Made by a program: the position numbers and the translations under genes. This document shows positions 1 to 10,962 of a DNA stretch of 64,000 nucleotides, piece after piece (within the stretch, counting starts at the first letter, position 1; each line of letters opens with the position of its first letter). The notes beneath the pieces are model-generated. The model did not search any database. It saw only the letters and a program-made list of their open reading frames with translations, and was not told where the DNA came from. The DNA is from Noviherbaspirillum massiliense JC206 (GTDB lineage: Bacteria; Pseudomonadota; Gammaproteobacteria; Burkholderiales; Burkholderiaceae_D). The stretch covers positions 2,202,960 through 2,266,959 of the forward strand of contig NZ_HE978634.1 in assembly GCF_000312045.1 (NCBI RefSeq). The letters run 5' to 3'.

Positions 1-16
1 ACAGGCAAGACCATGC

Positions 17-103
17 ATCACCAAAAATGTGCATCTGGGGATTTGAGCACCATTTTGGGGCGTTGCATATTTTATTCGACAGAATTTGCACCAATATTGT
101 GCG
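17..103. promoter_or_regulatory. Three tandem NtrC-like binding sites
   Basis: Three 17-base near-palindromes resemble the NtrC (NRI) consensus TGCACTAAAATGGTGCA. They lie at 17-33 (ATCACCAAAAATGTGCA, 12 of 17 matches), 46-62 on the minus strand (CGCCCCAAAATGGTGCT, 13 of 17) and 87-103 (TGCACCAATATTGTGCG, 13 of 17). NtrC enhancers normally act in tandem about 100 bases or more from a sigma-54 promoter. No convincing sigma-54 promoter (GG, ten bases, GC) was found between the boxes and the rhodanese gene, so the boxes may serve a divergent gene left of the window. The matches are seen; the role is inferred. Confidence 0.5.
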
Positions 104-154
104 CAGGTTGAAATCTGCCGCATCTCGTCCAACAGTTAACAATCGGGAACGAAC

Positions 155-613
155 ATGAGCAAAGACATTCTTTCGACCGCACGCCAGCGCGCCAGCGAAA
201 AGCAACTACCCTATGCCGGCGCAGTCACGCCGCAGGAAGCCTACGAGCTGCTGCGGCAAAATCCGGAAGCGAAACTGGTCGACGTGCGTACCAATGCCGA
301 ACGCGACTGGGTAGGACGGGTTGCGATTCCCGAGGGCCAGCACGCCGCGATACAGTGGAACCTCTATCCGGGAGGGATGCAGAATCCTGATTTCCTGGCG
401 CAGCTTGATCAGGTGGCGCGCAAGGACACGGTGCTGATGTTCCTGTGCCGATCCGGCGTGCGTTCACGGCATGCAGCCAAGCTCGCGACGGAAAACGGCT
501 ACGCCAACTGCTTCGACATCCTGGAAGGCTTTGAAGGCGACAAGGATGCGGAAGGCCATCGCAAGACGGTTGCGGGCTGGTGCAAGGCCGGCCTGCCATG
601 GATCGGAGCCTGA
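155..613 (+). CDS. Rhodanese-like domain protein (single-domain sulfurtransferase)
   Basis: A 152-residue single rhodanese domain protein without signal peptide or membrane segment, so probably cytoplasmic. Family members move sulfane sulfur through a persulfide on a loop cysteine. The loop here is CRSGVRS at residues 98-104, with Cys98 as the expected nucleophile, and the rhodanese signature LVDVRTNAER lies near residue 41. The ATG at 155 is the only sensible start, and the spacing to the NtrC-like boxes upstream is short. The gene is alone on its strand and convergent with the next one. The physiological sulfur acceptor cannot be told from sequence. Confidence 0.85.
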   Translation: MSKDILSTARQRASEKQLPYAGAVTPQEAYELLRQNPEAKLVDVRTNAERDWVGRVAIPEGQHAAIQWNLYPGGMQNPDFLAQLDQVARKDTVLMFLCRSGVRSRHAAKLATENGYANCFDILEGFEGDKDAEGHRKTVAGWCKAGLPWIGA

Positions 614-697
614 GCTGGCTCCAAGTGCCGCGCAATTCACGCAAGGAACACGGCACCAGCCGAAAACCGCCACTCCAAGCGCACAGGAATATCCTCC

Positions 698-1270
698 TCA
701 AAGAGCTGGGGCATGCGAGGAGGTGCTGCCTTGCGTCATGAACTGGGCATGTGACGCATCGCGCCGTCGCTGGCGGGCCATTGCGTCCTCGGAGAGGAAT
801 TTGGCAGCCATTGCGAACCATTCATCCATCGACAACAGGCGTTCCGCCAGGGGAAACAAATGCTCCTCTTCCCTTGCCAGCCTTTCCAGCATTTTCCGGC
901 AATAGACCTGCATGGACAGGCAAACTTCCCTGGCGCTTTCAGCCATGTCGTGACCCATGCCCGACAGCTTGCCGTGTGCCCAGGCGAGGAGGTCACTTGC
1001 GGCGGCAGCAAGGAAGTCCAGTTCGGCCAGCAGAGGCACAGTAACGGCCTTTGTCCGGATTGCGGGCAGCAGATGCACTTCGACCTTGCGATTGCGGCAA
1101 TGCTGGTCGAATTGGACCAGCTTGTTCATGATCGCTTTCATCAGGGGAAGATCCACTTTCGGCAGCTTTTCCAGAATGTTCCGGATTCCCTGCTGGAGTT
1201 TGCCAAGCATGTTTTTTGTAGCTTTGTGTTCATTGGTAATGGCTACCAGAGAATAGGTCGCGGTCAGCAC
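698..1270 (-). CDS. Hemerythrin-like (HHE domain) protein
   Basis: A 190-residue helical protein resembling hemerythrin/HHE cation-binding proteins, which hold a di-iron site in a four-helix bundle. Candidate ligands are His15 in NEHK, His57, His66 in EVHLLPA, His107 and the Glu136-His137 pair in EEEHLFP. The open frame continues upstream, but I place the start at the GTG at 1270. An AAGGAG ribosome binding site sits five bases before it, and the 46 upstream residues look non-protein-like. The last 40 residues are polar. Oxygen, nitric oxide or iron handling is possible; the specific role is unknown. Confidence 0.6.
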   Translation of the reverse strand: MLTATYSLVAITNEHKATKNMLGKLQQGIRNILEKLPKVDLPLMKAIMNKLVQFDQHCRNRKVEVHLLPAIRTKAVTVPLLAELDFLAAAASDLLAWAHGKLSGMGHDMAESAREVCLSMQVYCRKMLERLAREEEHLFPLAERLLSMDEWFAMAAKFLSEDAMARQRRRDASHAQFMTQGSTSSHAPAL

Positions 1271-1526
1271 GCGGACTCCTTCTTTCCATGAGTGCAATGA
1301 ATAAACGATGACCCGCAGCAGCTTGATCAGCCGCCGGGAATGCACAGTGGCGAAAAAATGTTGAAGGAGTATAGGAGGCGGCGCCATGCGCCGTTTGATT
1401 TCACGCAAAGGCCGCCAAGATCCAATTTACTGGCGGACAATCCATGCCTGAATGCAAAAAACAAGAGATGAAGTATGGCGCGCTGCAACTATTCAAGCCT
1501 GGTCGCAGCGCGCGTCATTTGCGGCG
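1271..1526. other. Intergenic stretch with one long stem-loop
   Basis: No gene is seen between prfC and the hemerythrin-like gene. A perfect 9-base inverted repeat (GCGCGCTGC at 1478-1486, GCAGCGCGC at 1505-1513, 18-base loop) lies 14 bases beyond the prfC stop. It has no following T tract on either strand, so it may be a weak prfC terminator or an RNA 3' end stabiliser. Confidence 0.3.
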
Positions 1527-3194
1527 TCAATCGAGTTTCGCCGCATGCTCCCGCGTGGTGTGGAAGGTGATGTTCGGCCAGCGTTCCTGGGTCAGTTTCA
1601 GGTTGACGCCCGAAGTCGCAAGATAGGCAAGATTGCCTGCGGCATCATGTGCAAGATTGGCACCGGCCGACGACTTTTCGAAGTCGGCGAGCATGCGCTT
1701 GTCTTCGCACGAGATCCAGCGCGCGCTGCTGATGCTGGTGCCTTCGAACACCGCATCGACTCCGTATTCGTTCATCAGGCGGCTCGCCACCACTTCGAAC
1801 TGCAGTACACCGACTGCGCCGAGGATCAGGTCGCTGCCGTGCACCGGCTTGAAGACCTGCACCGCACCCTCTTCGCCGAGCTGCTGCAAGCCTTTGTGCA
1901 ATTGCTTGATCTTGAGCGGATTGCGGATGCGTACCGAACGGAAAAAGTCCGGCGCGAAATAGGGAATGCCTGTGAACTGCAACAACTCTCCTTCCGAAAA
2001 ACTGTCGCCGATCTGCATGTTGCCGTGATTGGGCAATCCGATGATGTCGCCGGCATAGGCCTCTTCCACCTGCTCACGGCTGGACGCCATGAAGGTGACG
2101 ACGGACGACACCTTGATTTCACGGTTCAGTCGCAGATGCTTGATTTTCATGCCGCGCTCGAAGCGCCCGGAACACACCCGTAGGAAGGCGATGCGGTCGC
2201 GGTGCGCCGGGTCCATATTGGCCTGGATCTTGAACACGAATCCGGAGAATGGCGCTTCCGTCGGCTCCACCGCACGTACAGTTGCATCGCGCGGACGCGG
2301 GGCCGGCGCCCAATCCAGCAAGGCGTTCAGGATTTCACGCACGCCGAAGTTGTTGATCGCCGAACCGAAGAACACCGGCGTCTGCGTGCCTGCAAGGAAG
2401 GCATCGAGGTCGAAGGGATGGGATGCGCCATGGACCAGTTCGACTTCCATCTTGAGCTGTTCCATCTCGAGGGGGAACATCTCTGCCAGCTTCGGATTGT
2501 CGATACCCTTGACGACTTCGAATTCCTGGTCGGCCCGCTCCTCGCCCGGCGTGAACAGCAGGATCTCGTCGCGCAGAAGGTGATACACGCCGCGGAAACT
2601 CTTGCCCATGCCGATCGGCCATGTGACCGGCGCGCACTGGATCTTCAGCACCGACTCGACTTCATCGAGCAGTTCCAGCGGATCGCGGGTTTCGCGGTCC
2701 ATCTTGTTCATGAAGGTCAGGATGGGCGTATCGCGCATGCGGCAGACGTTGAGCAGCTTGATGGTCTGCTCTTCCACGCCCTTGGCGGCGTCGATCACCA
2801 TCAGCGCGGAGTCGACCGCAGTCAGCACGCGGTAAGTGTCTTCCGAAAAATCCTGGTGGCCCGGCGTGTCGAGCAGGTTGACGACGTGATCACGGTACTC
2901 GAACTGCATGACCGAACTGGCAACCGAAATGCCGCGCTGCTTTTCGATCTCCATCCAGTCGGACGTCGCATGCCTGCCGCTCTTGCGCGCCTTGACCGTA
3001 CCGGCAAGCTGGATCGCGCCTGAGAACAGCAGCAGCTTTTCCGTCAGGGTCGTCTTGCCGGCGTCCGGGTGCGAAATGATGCCGAAGGTGCGCCGACGTG
3101 CGACTTCGCGCGCAATCGCATCGCCGGAACCGGCGCGCACGGCCGGAGCGGCATCGGGAGTTTCGGTCGAGGGAAGTTCGGGTGCTGCTGACAT
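1527..3194 (-). CDS. prfC: Peptide chain release factor 3
   Basis: Translational GTPase RF3, which recycles RF1/RF2 from the ribosome after termination. It is 555 residues from the ATG at 3194. G1 is HPDAGKTT near residues 42-49, followed by the G3 motif DTPGH, the G4 motif NKMD and the RF3-type C-terminal domains. The family is usually about 530 residues. The excess is a 30-residue Ala/Pro-rich leader before [15 protein letters not shown], with no internal ATG to shorten it. An upstream in-frame TTG at 3209 is also possible but has no ribosome binding site. The gene lies downstream of orn on the same strand with 110 bases between them. Confidence 0.95.
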   Translation of the reverse strand: MSAAPELPSTETPDAAPAVRAGSGDAIAREVARRRTFGIISHPDAGKTTLTEKLLLFSGAIQLAGTVKARKSGRHATSDWMEIEKQRGISVASSVMQFEYRDHVVNLLDTPGHQDFSEDTYRVLTAVDSALMVIDAAKGVEEQTIKLLNVCRMRDTPILTFMNKMDRETRDPLELLDEVESVLKIQCAPVTWPIGMGKSFRGVYHLLRDEILLFTPGEERADQEFEVVKGIDNPKLAEMFPLEMEQLKMEVELVHGASHPFDLDAFLAGTQTPVFFGSAINNFGVREILNALLDWAPAPRPRDATVRAVEPTEAPFSGFVFKIQANMDPAHRDRIAFLRVCSGRFERGMKIKHLRLNREIKVSSVVTFMASSREQVEEAYAGDIIGLPNHGNMQIGDSFSEGELLQFTGIPYFAPDFFRSVRIRNPLKIKQLHKGLQQLGEEGAVQVFKPVHGSDLILGAVGVLQFEVVASRLMNEYGVDAVFEGTSISSARWISCEDKRMLADFEKSSAGANLAHDAAGNLAYLATSGVNLKLTQERWPNITFHTTREHAAKLD

Positions 3195-3219
3195 AATGGC
3201 GTCTTGCAAAAAGTAGTAA

Positions 3220-3235
3220 GCCCCGATGACGGGGC
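3220..3235 (-). terminator. Small GC hairpin between orn and prfC
   Basis: GCCCC and GGGGC (3220-3224 and 3231-3235) form a 5-base stem with a 6-base loop. On the minus strand it is followed by TTACTACTTTTT. It could be a weak orn terminator or part of the prfC leader. Confidence 0.3.
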
Positions 3236-3319
3236 GTGAAAATTACATCATCCGGGAATGGTCTCGTGCCGCATTGGCATCTTGCAAGCGGCCGCCGGAC
3301 GAGCCGCGGCGATTCTGCT

Positions 3320-3907
3320 TCAAGCCTTGATGAAATGCTCGCGGTAATAGCGCAGCTCTTCGATCGACTCGACGATGTCCGCCAGTGCCGTGTGCATCTG
3401 GTGCTTCTTGAAGCCTGCAGCGACTTCCGGCTTCCAGCGCTTGCACAATTCCTTTAGCGTCGAAACGTCCAGGTTGCGATAGTGGAAAAACGCTTCCAGC
3501 TTCGGCATGCCACGCGCCATGAAGCGGCGGTCCTGACAGATCGAATTGCCGCACATCGGTGATTTTCCGGCAGGCACATATTGCTTCAGAAAATCGAGCA
3601 ATGCCGCTTCGGCATCCGCCTCGGTTACAGATGAGGCCTTTACCCGATCAATCAAGCCTGACCTGCCATGCGTGCCCTTGTTCCAGGCATCCATGCCGTC
3701 GAGAATTTCATCCGGCTGATGGATGGCAAACACCGGTCCTTCGGCCAGCACATTCAATTCGGAATCAGTGACAACCACTGCCACTTCGATAATGCGGTCC
3801 TTGTCCGGATCGAGTCCGGTCATTTCCATGTCGACCCACACGAGATTGAATTCATTCGGCCGCACAGGCGCCTGGGCCGGGGAATGGGATGGATTGGCTT
3901 GTGACAT
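3320..3907 (-). CDS. orn: Oligoribonuclease (DEDDh 3'-5' exoribonuclease)
   Basis: Orn degrades 2-5 nucleotide RNA and pGpG to mononucleotides, finishing RNA decay and c-di-GMP turnover. The 195-residue protein carries the DEDDh signature: D and E in [11 protein letters not shown] near residue 25, a later Asp in the ICQDRRFM region, and His with Asp in HTALADI near the C-terminus. A 14-residue Ser/Pro/Gln-rich leader precedes the conserved domain. The gene is divergent from the M48 protease with only about 45 bases between the start codons, so the two share a promoter region. Confidence 0.95.
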   Translation of the reverse strand: MSQANPSHSPAQAPVRPNEFNLVWVDMEMTGLDPDKDRIIEVAVVVTDSELNVLAEGPVFAIHQPDEILDGMDAWNKGTHGRSGLIDRVKASSVTEADAEAALLDFLKQYVPAGKSPMCGNSICQDRRFMARGMPKLEAFFHYRNLDVSTLKELCKRWKPEVAAGFKKHQMHTALADIVESIEELRYYREHFIKA

Positions 3908-3953
3908 AATTTGTTTTCCGTATTCGAATCCGCCATTTTCTCACAGGCATAGA

Positions 3954-5213
3954 ATGTATTCACTCGCGTTTTCGCTTTTGTTTGTTGCCTTCCTCGCCCT
4001 CACCCTGCTGGTCCGCTTCTGGCTCGCTTCACGCCACATCCGGCATGTTCTCGCCCACCGGCATGCGGTGCCTGCGGAATTTGCGGACAGGATTCCGCTG
4101 GATGCGCACCAGAAGGCGGCCGACTACACCGTCGCGAAAACCAAGCTCGGCTTGCTGGAATTGCTTGTCCATACCGCCGTTCTGATCGGGTTCACGCTGC
4201 TGGGTGGCCTGCAACTGCTGTCCACCACCCTGCTCGGCATTACCGGCCCCGGCATGACCTACCAGATCGCCCTGCTGGCCGCCTACGCGGTCATCACTTC
4301 CGTGATCGATCTCCCCTTCGACTATTACCGCCAATTCATCCTTGAAGAGAAATTCGGCTTCAACAAGATGACGCGCCGCCTGTTCTTCACCGACATGCTG
4401 AAGGGCGCCGTGCTCGGCGCCGCCATCGGATTGCCGCTGGTCTGGGTCATCCTGACACTGATGGAGAAATCCGGCGACCTGTGGTGGCTGTATGCGTGGC
4501 TGGTCTGGACCGGCTTCCAGCTGCTGATGCTGGTGATTTACCCAACCGTCATCGCGCCCCTGTTCAACAAGTTCACGCCGCTTGCCGATGACAGCCTGCG
4601 CGCCCGGATCGAGGGCCTGATGCGGCGCGTCGGATTTGCCTCCAAGGGTTTGTTCGTGATGGACGGCTCCAAGCGCAGCGCACATGGCAATGCGTATTTT
4701 TCCGGCTTCGGTGCCGCCAAGCGCATCGTGTTTTTCGACACCCTGCTGGCGCGCCTGGCACCGGAAGAAATCGAGGCGGTGCTCGCCCATGAACTCGGGC
4801 ACTTCAAGCTCAAGCACATCATCAAGCGCATCGTCGTCATGTTCGCCGTGTCGCTCGGCCTGCTCGCCCTGCTCGGCTTCCTGAAGACCCAAACGTGGTT
4901 CTTCACCGGACTGGGGGTCGATCCCCTGCTGAGCGGAAGCAACGATGCCATGGCGCTGATCCTGTTCACGCTGACTTTGCCCGTATTCACTTTCCTGCTC
5001 TCCCCGCTGACTTCGATCACATCGCGCAAGCATGAGTTCGAGGCGGATGCCTTCGCGGCCCGCCACACCGATGCCCATAACCTGGTGTCGGCGCTGGTGA
5101 AGCTGTACGAAGACAATGCGTCGACCCTGACGCCGGACCCGATCCATTCCGCCTTCTACGATTCGCACCCGCCTGCCAGCGTGCGGATCCATCACCTGCT
5201 TGCCGCACGATAG
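3954..5213 (+). CDS. M48 family membrane metalloprotease (Ste24/CAAX-type)
   Basis: A 419-residue integral membrane zinc protease of the Ste24 type. The HExxH zinc motif is HELGH at residues 279-283 (in LAHELGHFKLKH). A downstream EFEADAFAA segment supplies the third ligand Glu, as in the family. Several hydrophobic segments occur, including one at the extreme N-terminus starting MYSLAFSLLFVAFLAL. The open frame extends to 3723, but that part overlaps the antisense orn gene. The ATG at 3954 gives the typical family N-terminus. The stop lies a few bases before phhB, suggesting co-transcription with phhB and rsgA. Probable role: membrane protein quality control. Confidence 0.9.
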   Translation: MYSLAFSLLFVAFLALTLLVRFWLASRHIRHVLAHRHAVPAEFADRIPLDAHQKAADYTVAKTKLGLLELLVHTAVLIGFTLLGGLQLLSTTLLGITGPGMTYQIALLAAYAVITSVIDLPFDYYRQFILEEKFGFNKMTRRLFFTDMLKGAVLGAAIGLPLVWVILTLMEKSGDLWWLYAWLVWTGFQLLMLVIYPTVIAPLFNKFTPLADDSLRARIEGLMRRVGFASKGLFVMDGSKRSAHGNAYFSGFGAAKRIVFFDTLLARLAPEEIEAVLAHELGHFKLKHIIKRIVVMFAVSLGLLALLGFLKTQTWFFTGLGVDPLLSGSNDAMALILFTLTLPVFTFLLSPLTSITSRKHEFEADAFAARHTDAHNLVSALVKLYEDNASTLTPDPIHSAFYDSHPPASVRIHHLLAAR

Positions 5214-5224
5214 AGGTGATTGCC

Positions 5225-5581
5225 ATGGTGACTACGAATGAACTGCTCCAGAAGAGATGCCGGCATCTCGATACCGGCTTGAGCGACACGGAAATTGCGC
5301 AGCACCTCGCCGCCGTTCCCGGCTGGGCGCTGCAGGAAGGCAAGGTAGCAAAGACGTATTCGTTCGCGAATTATTACGAGACCATCGCCTTCGTCAATGC
5401 GATCGCCTGGCTCATCCATGCCGAGGACCATCATCCCGATCTGACCGTCACCTACAACCGCTGCATCGTGAAATTCGACACCCATTCCGTCAACGGCGGC
5501 CGCGGCGGCATTTCTGAAAACGACTTCATCTGCGCCGCCAAGGTCGACGCGGTGTACCAGCAAGGCCGGCATCAGGGATGA
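5225..5581 (+). CDS. phhB: Pterin-4a-carbinolamine dehydratase
   Basis: A 118-residue dehydratase that recycles the 4a-hydroxy pterin cofactor made by phenylalanine hydroxylase. The family signature [14 protein letters not shown] is present, with the catalytic histidines in HAEDHHPD. I chose the ATG at 5225 because GAGGTG lies seven bases before it. A GTG at 5216 is possible but lies on the binding site. No phenylalanine hydroxylase gene is in the window. The stop codon overlaps the rsgA start (ATGA), indicating translational coupling. Confidence 0.9.
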   Translation: MVTTNELLQKRCRHLDTGLSDTEIAQHLAAVPGWALQEGKVAKTYSFANYYETIAFVNAIAWLIHAEDHHPDLTVTYNRCIVKFDTHSVNGGRGGISENDFICAAKVDAVYQQGRHQG

Positions 5582-6462
5582 TGCGGGGTATCGTGATCGC
5601 GGCACATGGCCGCCATTATCTGGTCCAATGCGCCGACATCCGGCTGCAGTGCGTTACCCGGGGCAAGAAGAGCGATGTCGCAGTCGGCGATGCCGTCGAC
5701 CTGAAGCAGACTTCCCCCGACCAGGGCGTGATCGAATCCATCGGGGAGCGCAAGACCCTGCTCTACCGCTCGGACCAGTACAAATCCAAGTTGCTCGCGG
5801 CCAATGTCACCCAGCTGTTCATCGTGGTGGCAACCGAACCGGGCTTTTCCGACGATCTGGTATCGCGTGCCCTGGTCGCTGCCGAGGCGGCCGGCATCGC
5901 GGCGCATCTCGTGCTCAACAAGATCGATGTCAGCCATGCACTGGAGCGCACCCGGCAACGGCTGGACTTGTATGCTGCGCTCGGTTACCCGGTGCACGAA
6001 GTTTCGGCGCTTGCCGCACCGGAAACCACGCGCGCAGTGCTCGAACCGCTGCTGCAGGGCGAGTCGACCATCCTGATCGGCCAGTCGGGCATGGGCAAAT
6101 CCTCGCTGATCAATCTCCTGGTGCCGGATGCGGATATCGCCACCCGGGAAATCTCGGCGGCGCTCGATTCGGGCAAGCACACCACCACCTTTACCCGGCT
6201 CTACCAGATCAACGATGATACGAGCGTGATCGACTCGCCGGGCTTCCAGGAATTCGGCCTGTACCACCTGAGCGAAGGCATGCTGGAACGTGCATTCCGC
6301 GATTTCAGGCCGCATCTGGGCAAATGCCGGTTTTACAACTGCCATCACCAGACTGAGCCGGGATGCGCCATCCTGGCGGCGGTCGATGCCGGCGAGATTT
6401 CGCCGATGCGCCACGCCCTGTACCGGCAGCTGGTGCACGAATCGTCGCAGAAGCTGTACTGA
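5578..6462 (+). CDS. rsgA: Ribosome small-subunit-dependent GTPase A
   Basis: RsgA (YjeQ) is a circularly permuted GTPase that assists late 30S assembly. In this 294-residue protein the order is N-terminal OB fold, G4 (NKID, about residue 114), G1 P-loop GQSGMGKSS (about 168), then G3 DSPG. It ends with the C-terminal zinc knuckle made of the Cys, His and Cys in [14 protein letters not shown]. The permuted order G4-G1-G3 is diagnostic. The start overlaps the phhB stop. There are two consecutive ATG codons (5578 and 5581). Confidence 0.95.
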   Translation: MMRGIVIAAHGRHYLVQCADIRLQCVTRGKKSDVAVGDAVDLKQTSPDQGVIESIGERKTLLYRSDQYKSKLLAANVTQLFIVVATEPGFSDDLVSRALVAAEAAGIAAHLVLNKIDVSHALERTRQRLDLYAALGYPVHEVSALAAPETTRAVLEPLLQGESTILIGQSGMGKSSLINLLVPDADIATREISAALDSGKHTTTFTRLYQINDDTSVIDSPGFQEFGLYHLSEGMLERAFRDFRPHLGKCRFYNCHHQTEPGCAILAAVDAGEISPMRHALYRQLVHESSQKLY

Positions 6463-6487
6463 GCCGTACCGGCGCATTCCCGGCGGT

Positions 6488-6560
6488 TTGGCTATTCTGA
6501 CCAAAAATCTCTTATAATTGAATGGCTTGCAAATTTCGGCGGCGGCGACCGGGCCGCCGT
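6488..6560 (+). promoter_or_regulatory. argF promoter and GC-rich leader hairpin
   Basis: A perfect -10 hexamer TATAAT lies at 6513-6518 with a weak -35 (TTGGCT at 6488-6493, spacing 19). Transcription would start near 6525. The short leader contains a stem CGGCGGC/GCCGCCG ending about ten bases before the argF ATG. No Shine-Dalgarno sequence is visible. Confidence 0.45.
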
Positions 6561-6568
6561 TTCCATTT

Positions 6569-7483
6569 ATGGCAATCAAACACTTCCTCCAATTCTCCGA
6601 CTTCACGCTTGCCGAGTTCGAACATGTGATCGAACGCACACGCATCATCAAGCGCAAGTTCAAGAATTACGAACCGTACCATCCGCTGGCAGATCGTACG
6701 CTGGTGATGGTCTTCGAAAAGAATTCCACCCGTACCCGCCTGTCCTTCGAAGCAGGCATGCACCAGCTCGGCGGCGCGGCGATTTACCTCAATACCCGCG
6801 ACAGCCAGCTGGGACGGGGCGAGCCGGTCGAAGATGCGGCCCAGGTGATTTCGCGCATGTGCGACATCATCATGATTCGCACCTTTGGACAGGAAATCAT
6901 CGACCGTTTTGCCGCGCATTCCCGGGTTCCGGTGATCAACGGCCTGACCAATGAACACCATCCCTGCCAGGTGCTGGCCGATATCTATACCTATATCGAG
7001 CATCGCGGCTCGATCGCCGGCAAGACCGTGGCCTGGGTGGGCGACGCCAACAACATGCTGTACTCCTGGCTGCAGGCGGCACAGGTGTTCGGCTTCCACG
7101 TCAACGTGTCCACGCCCAAGCGCTACGAGATCGACCCGACGCTGGTGGCGCCGGACAACAATCACTACACCACCTTCGTCAATCCTTCGGATGCCTGCGT
7201 CGGCGCCGACCTGGTCACCACCGACGTCTGGACCAGCATGGGCTACGAGGAAGAAAACGCGGTGCGCATGAAAGCTTTCGCCGGCTGGATCGTGGATGGC
7301 GAGAAAATGAAGCGCGCCCATCCGGATGCCTTGTTCATGCACTGCCTGCCCGCCCATCGCGGCGAAGAAGTGGCCGCCGAAGTGATCGACGGCCCGCAGT
7401 CCGTGGTATGGGACGAAGCGGAAAATCGCTTGCACGTCCAGAAGGCACTGCTCGAATACCTGGTCCTGGGCAAGGTCGATTGA
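6569..7483 (+). CDS. argF: Ornithine carbamoyltransferase
   Basis: Makes citrulline from ornithine and carbamoyl phosphate, the sixth step of arginine synthesis. The 304-residue protein has the carbamoyl phosphate motif STRTR (in KNSTRTRLSFE, about residue 52), the TNEHHPCQVLAD segment and the HCLPAHR loop near 257. I chose the ATG at 6569 because the family begins MAIKHFLQFSDF. The 17 codons upstream in the same frame are leader sequence. argG follows after 62 bases, giving two consecutive arginine-pathway steps. The gene has its own -10 box. Confidence 0.95.
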   Translation: MAIKHFLQFSDFTLAEFEHVIERTRIIKRKFKNYEPYHPLADRTLVMVFEKNSTRTRLSFEAGMHQLGGAAIYLNTRDSQLGRGEPVEDAAQVISRMCDIIMIRTFGQEIIDRFAAHSRVPVINGLTNEHHPCQVLADIYTYIEHRGSIAGKTVAWVGDANNMLYSWLQAAQVFGFHVNVSTPKRYEIDPTLVAPDNNHYTTFVNPSDACVGADLVTTDVWTSMGYEEENAVRMKAFAGWIVDGEKMKRAHPDALFMHCLPAHRGEEVAAEVIDGPQSVVWDEAENRLHVQKALLEYLVLGKVD

Positions 7484-7515
7484 TCATCGAAGCGCCCCGT
7501 TCCTCATCGTCTTAA

Positions 7516-8883
<1,368 letters not shown>

Positions 8884-8907
8884 TTCCTCAACATCGAACT
8901 CGACATC

Positions 8908-9222
8908 ATGACCACACAATTCGACAACGTTTCCGTCGTCAAGAAAGCCAACATCTACTTCGACGGCAAGTGCGTTTCGCACACCGTCCTGTTTGCCGAC
9001 GGCACGAAAAAAACCCTTGGCGTGATTTTCCCGTCTTCGCTGACCTTCAATACTGGCGCGCCGGAAATCATGGAACTGAATGCCGGCAAGTGCCGCATTC
9101 GCCTGAAAGGCCAGACTGAATGGAAGACGTACGAAGGCGGCCAGCGCTTTGAAGTGGCGGGCAATTCCAGCTTCGATATCGAGACGCTGGAAACGCTGGA
9201 TTACGTATGCCACTTCGGTTGA
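8908..9222 (+). CDS. ppnP: Pyrimidine/purine nucleoside phosphorylase (DUF1255)
   Basis: A 104-residue single cupin-like domain of the PpnP (YaiE) family, known to phosphorolyse a broad range of nucleosides. The typical start ([18 protein letters not shown]) and the GVIFP...F..GAPEIME core are both present. The start at 8908 follows argG closely, and a strong hairpin terminator follows the stop. A link with arginine synthesis is not obvious; co-transcription may be accidental. Confidence 0.88.
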   Translation: MTTQFDNVSVVKKANIYFDGKCVSHTVLFADGTKKTLGVIFPSSLTFNTGAPEIMELNAGKCRIRLKGQTEWKTYEGGQRFEVAGNSSFDIETLETLDYVCHFG

Positions 9223-9252
9223 AGTGCGCATACGAAGCCGCGCGATGATGTG

Positions 9253-9281
9253 AAAAAAAACGGCCGTTGCGGCCGTTTTTT
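9253..9281. terminator. Bidirectional intrinsic terminator (ppnP / murB)
   Basis: An eight-A run, then ACGGCCG, TTG and CGGCCGT, followed by a T run. The stem carries a T tract on either strand and sits between the convergent ppnP and murB genes. Confidence 0.85.
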
Positions 9282-10303
9282 CATATGAAGACCGGTTCCG
9301 GCTCCAGCACGACGCCGAAGCGTTCCTTCACATCCGCCTGTATGCGCGCTGCAAGCTGCGCAATCTCCTGCCCGCTGGCGCCTCCCCTATTCACCAGAAC
9401 CAGAGCCTGCCTTTCATACACGCCAGCGGCTCCCAGGCTTTTGCCCTTCCAGCCGCACTGGTCAATGAGCCAGCCGGCTGCCAGCTTGAAACTGCCGTCC
9501 GGTTGCGGATAGCTGACGAGTTGCGGATAGCGCTCCGATAGCGCGTCGCACTGCCGGGACGAGACCACTGGATTCTTGAAAAAGCTGCCCGCATTGCCGA
9601 CCACGGATGGATCCGGCAGCTTGCGGGTACGGATGGCGATCACCGCATCGCTGACGTCCCGCGGTGTCGGCGATGCGATGCCGCGCGCGGCGATTTCCCG
9701 CTCCACGTCGGCATAGCGCAGGTTCGGCTTCCAGCGCTTCGGCAATGCGAAAGTGACATCGAGGATCACCGCGCGCTCGCGCAGCGCATGCTTGAAGATG
9801 CTGTCGCGATAGCCGAAGGCGCAGATGGCCTTGTCGAGCCGGATGATTTCGCCGGACTCGAAATCGAAGGCCGTCAGTTCAAAAAAGCAATCGCGGACTT
9901 CCACGCCGTAGGCACCAATGTTCTGAATCGGCGCGGCGCCAACGCTGCCCGGTATCAATGACAGGTTTTCCAGTCCGCCCAATCCCCGTTCCAGCGTCCA
10001 TTGCACGAAGCGATGCCAGTTTTCGCCAGCTGCGGCGCGCACGTATGTCGAGTCGTCATCTTCTCCAACGACATCGATGCCCTGGCTGCACATGTGAAGC
10101 ACCAGGCCCGAGAAATCCTTCGTCAGCAGGATGTTGCTCCCGCCGCCGAGAACCAGGCGCGGCAGCCCCGCCAATGCTTCGCTGTTCCTGACATGAGGCA
10201 GCATGTCGGCAGACGTTACCTGCAGGTAGGCATGTGCCTTCGCATCGATGCCGAAGGTATTGTGAGGACGCAAAGGATAATCGTGTCGGATCGGAAGCTT
10301 CAT
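9281..10303 (-). CDS. murB: UDP-N-acetylenolpyruvoylglucosamine reductase
   Basis: The FAD enzyme that makes UDP-MurNAc for peptidoglycan. The 340-residue protein matches the E. coli-type MurB length. FAD-binding motifs are LGGGSNILL (52-60) and [15 protein letters not shown] (119-133). The type I loop GYRDSIFK spans 164-171, and the proton donor is Ser240 in [10 protein letters not shown] chose the ATG at 10303 because the family starts shortly before LRPHNTFGI. Twelve upstream codons in frame are not conserved-looking. It is divergent from the YajQ gene. Confidence 0.95.
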   Translation of the reverse strand: MKLPIRHDYPLRPHNTFGIDAKAHAYLQVTSADMLPHVRNSEALAGLPRLVLGGGSNILLTKDFSGLVLHMCSQGIDVVGEDDDSTYVRAAAGENWHRFVQWTLERGLGGLENLSLIPGSVGAAPIQNIGAYGVEVRDCFFELTAFDFESGEIIRLDKAICAFGYRDSIFKHALRERAVILDVTFALPKRWKPNLRYADVEREIAARGIASPTPRDVSDAVIAIRTRKLPDPSVVGNAGSFFKNPVVSSRQCDALSERYPQLVSYPQPDGSFKLAAGWLIDQCGWKGKSLGAAGVYERQALVLVNRGGASGQEIAQLAARIQADVKERFGVVLEPEPVFI

Positions 10304-10409
10304 AGCGCAGGGATTATATGCCACCGCCCTGCCGGGCATGCCTAGTCACCCGCTTTTTTGTCCGCTAGAATGGCCCGTTACTCGAATAGCAAGTTGAAAG
10401 GAATGCACC

Positions 10410-10895
10410 ATGCCATCGTTTGACGTTGTTTCCGAAGCCAACGCAGTCGAGGTGAAGAATGCCGTCGACCAGGCCAACAAGGAGATTTCCACCCGTTTCG
10501 ATTTCAAGGGCAGCGATGCGCGCGTCGAGCAGAAAGAACGCGAACTGACTGCCTATGCAGACAGTGAATTCCAGCTCAATCAGGTGCGGGATGTCCTCAC
10601 GGGCAAGATGGCCAAGCGCAATGTCGATGTCCGCTTCCTCGACATGGGCAAGATCGAAAAGATCGGCGGCGACAAGGTGAAGCAGGTCATCAAGGTGAAG
10701 AACGGCATCGAGTCCGACACCGCGAAAAAGATCGTCCGTCTCGTCAAGGACAGCAAGATCAAGGTCCAGGCCAGCATCCAGGGCGATGCGGTACGGGTGA
10801 CGGGCGCGAAGCGGGATGACTTGCAGGCGACGATCGCCCTGCTGCGCAAGGACGTGACGGACTTGCCACTGGAATTCAACAATTTCCGCGACTGA
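10410..10895 (+). CDS. YajQ family nucleotide-binding protein (DUF520)
   Basis: A 161-residue YajQ protein; relatives bind cyclic di-GMP, and others bind RNA or nucleotides. The start [21 protein letters not shown] and the [11 protein letters not shown] segment are typical of the family. AAAGGA lies about 11 bases before the ATG at 10410. The next gene begins 67 bases downstream on the same strand. Effector and partners are unknown here. Confidence 0.88.
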   Translation: MPSFDVVSEANAVEVKNAVDQANKEISTRFDFKGSDARVEQKERELTAYADSEFQLNQVRDVLTGKMAKRNVDVRFLDMGKIEKIGGDKVKQVIKVKNGIESDTAKKIVRLVKDSKIKVQASIQGDAVRVTGAKRDDLQATIALLRKDVTDLPLEFNNFRD

Positions 10896-10962
10896 AAACC
10901 GAATCCGGTTAGCATGCGGAATGTATGTACTTCATCCTGACCGATACAGCCTTTCGAGTCTT

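Noticed and set aside
106..118. GG...GC pair as a sigma-54 promoter for the rhodanese gene
   Set aside because: Spacing between GG and GC is nine, not ten, and the enhancer boxes would be too close.
6522..6629. Arg-rich small frame (six Arg codons among residues 6-13) overlapping the argF start
   Set aside because: The TATAAT at 6513-6518 would start transcription near 6525, after this ATG. The Arg codons simply reflect the CGG repeats of the leader hairpin.
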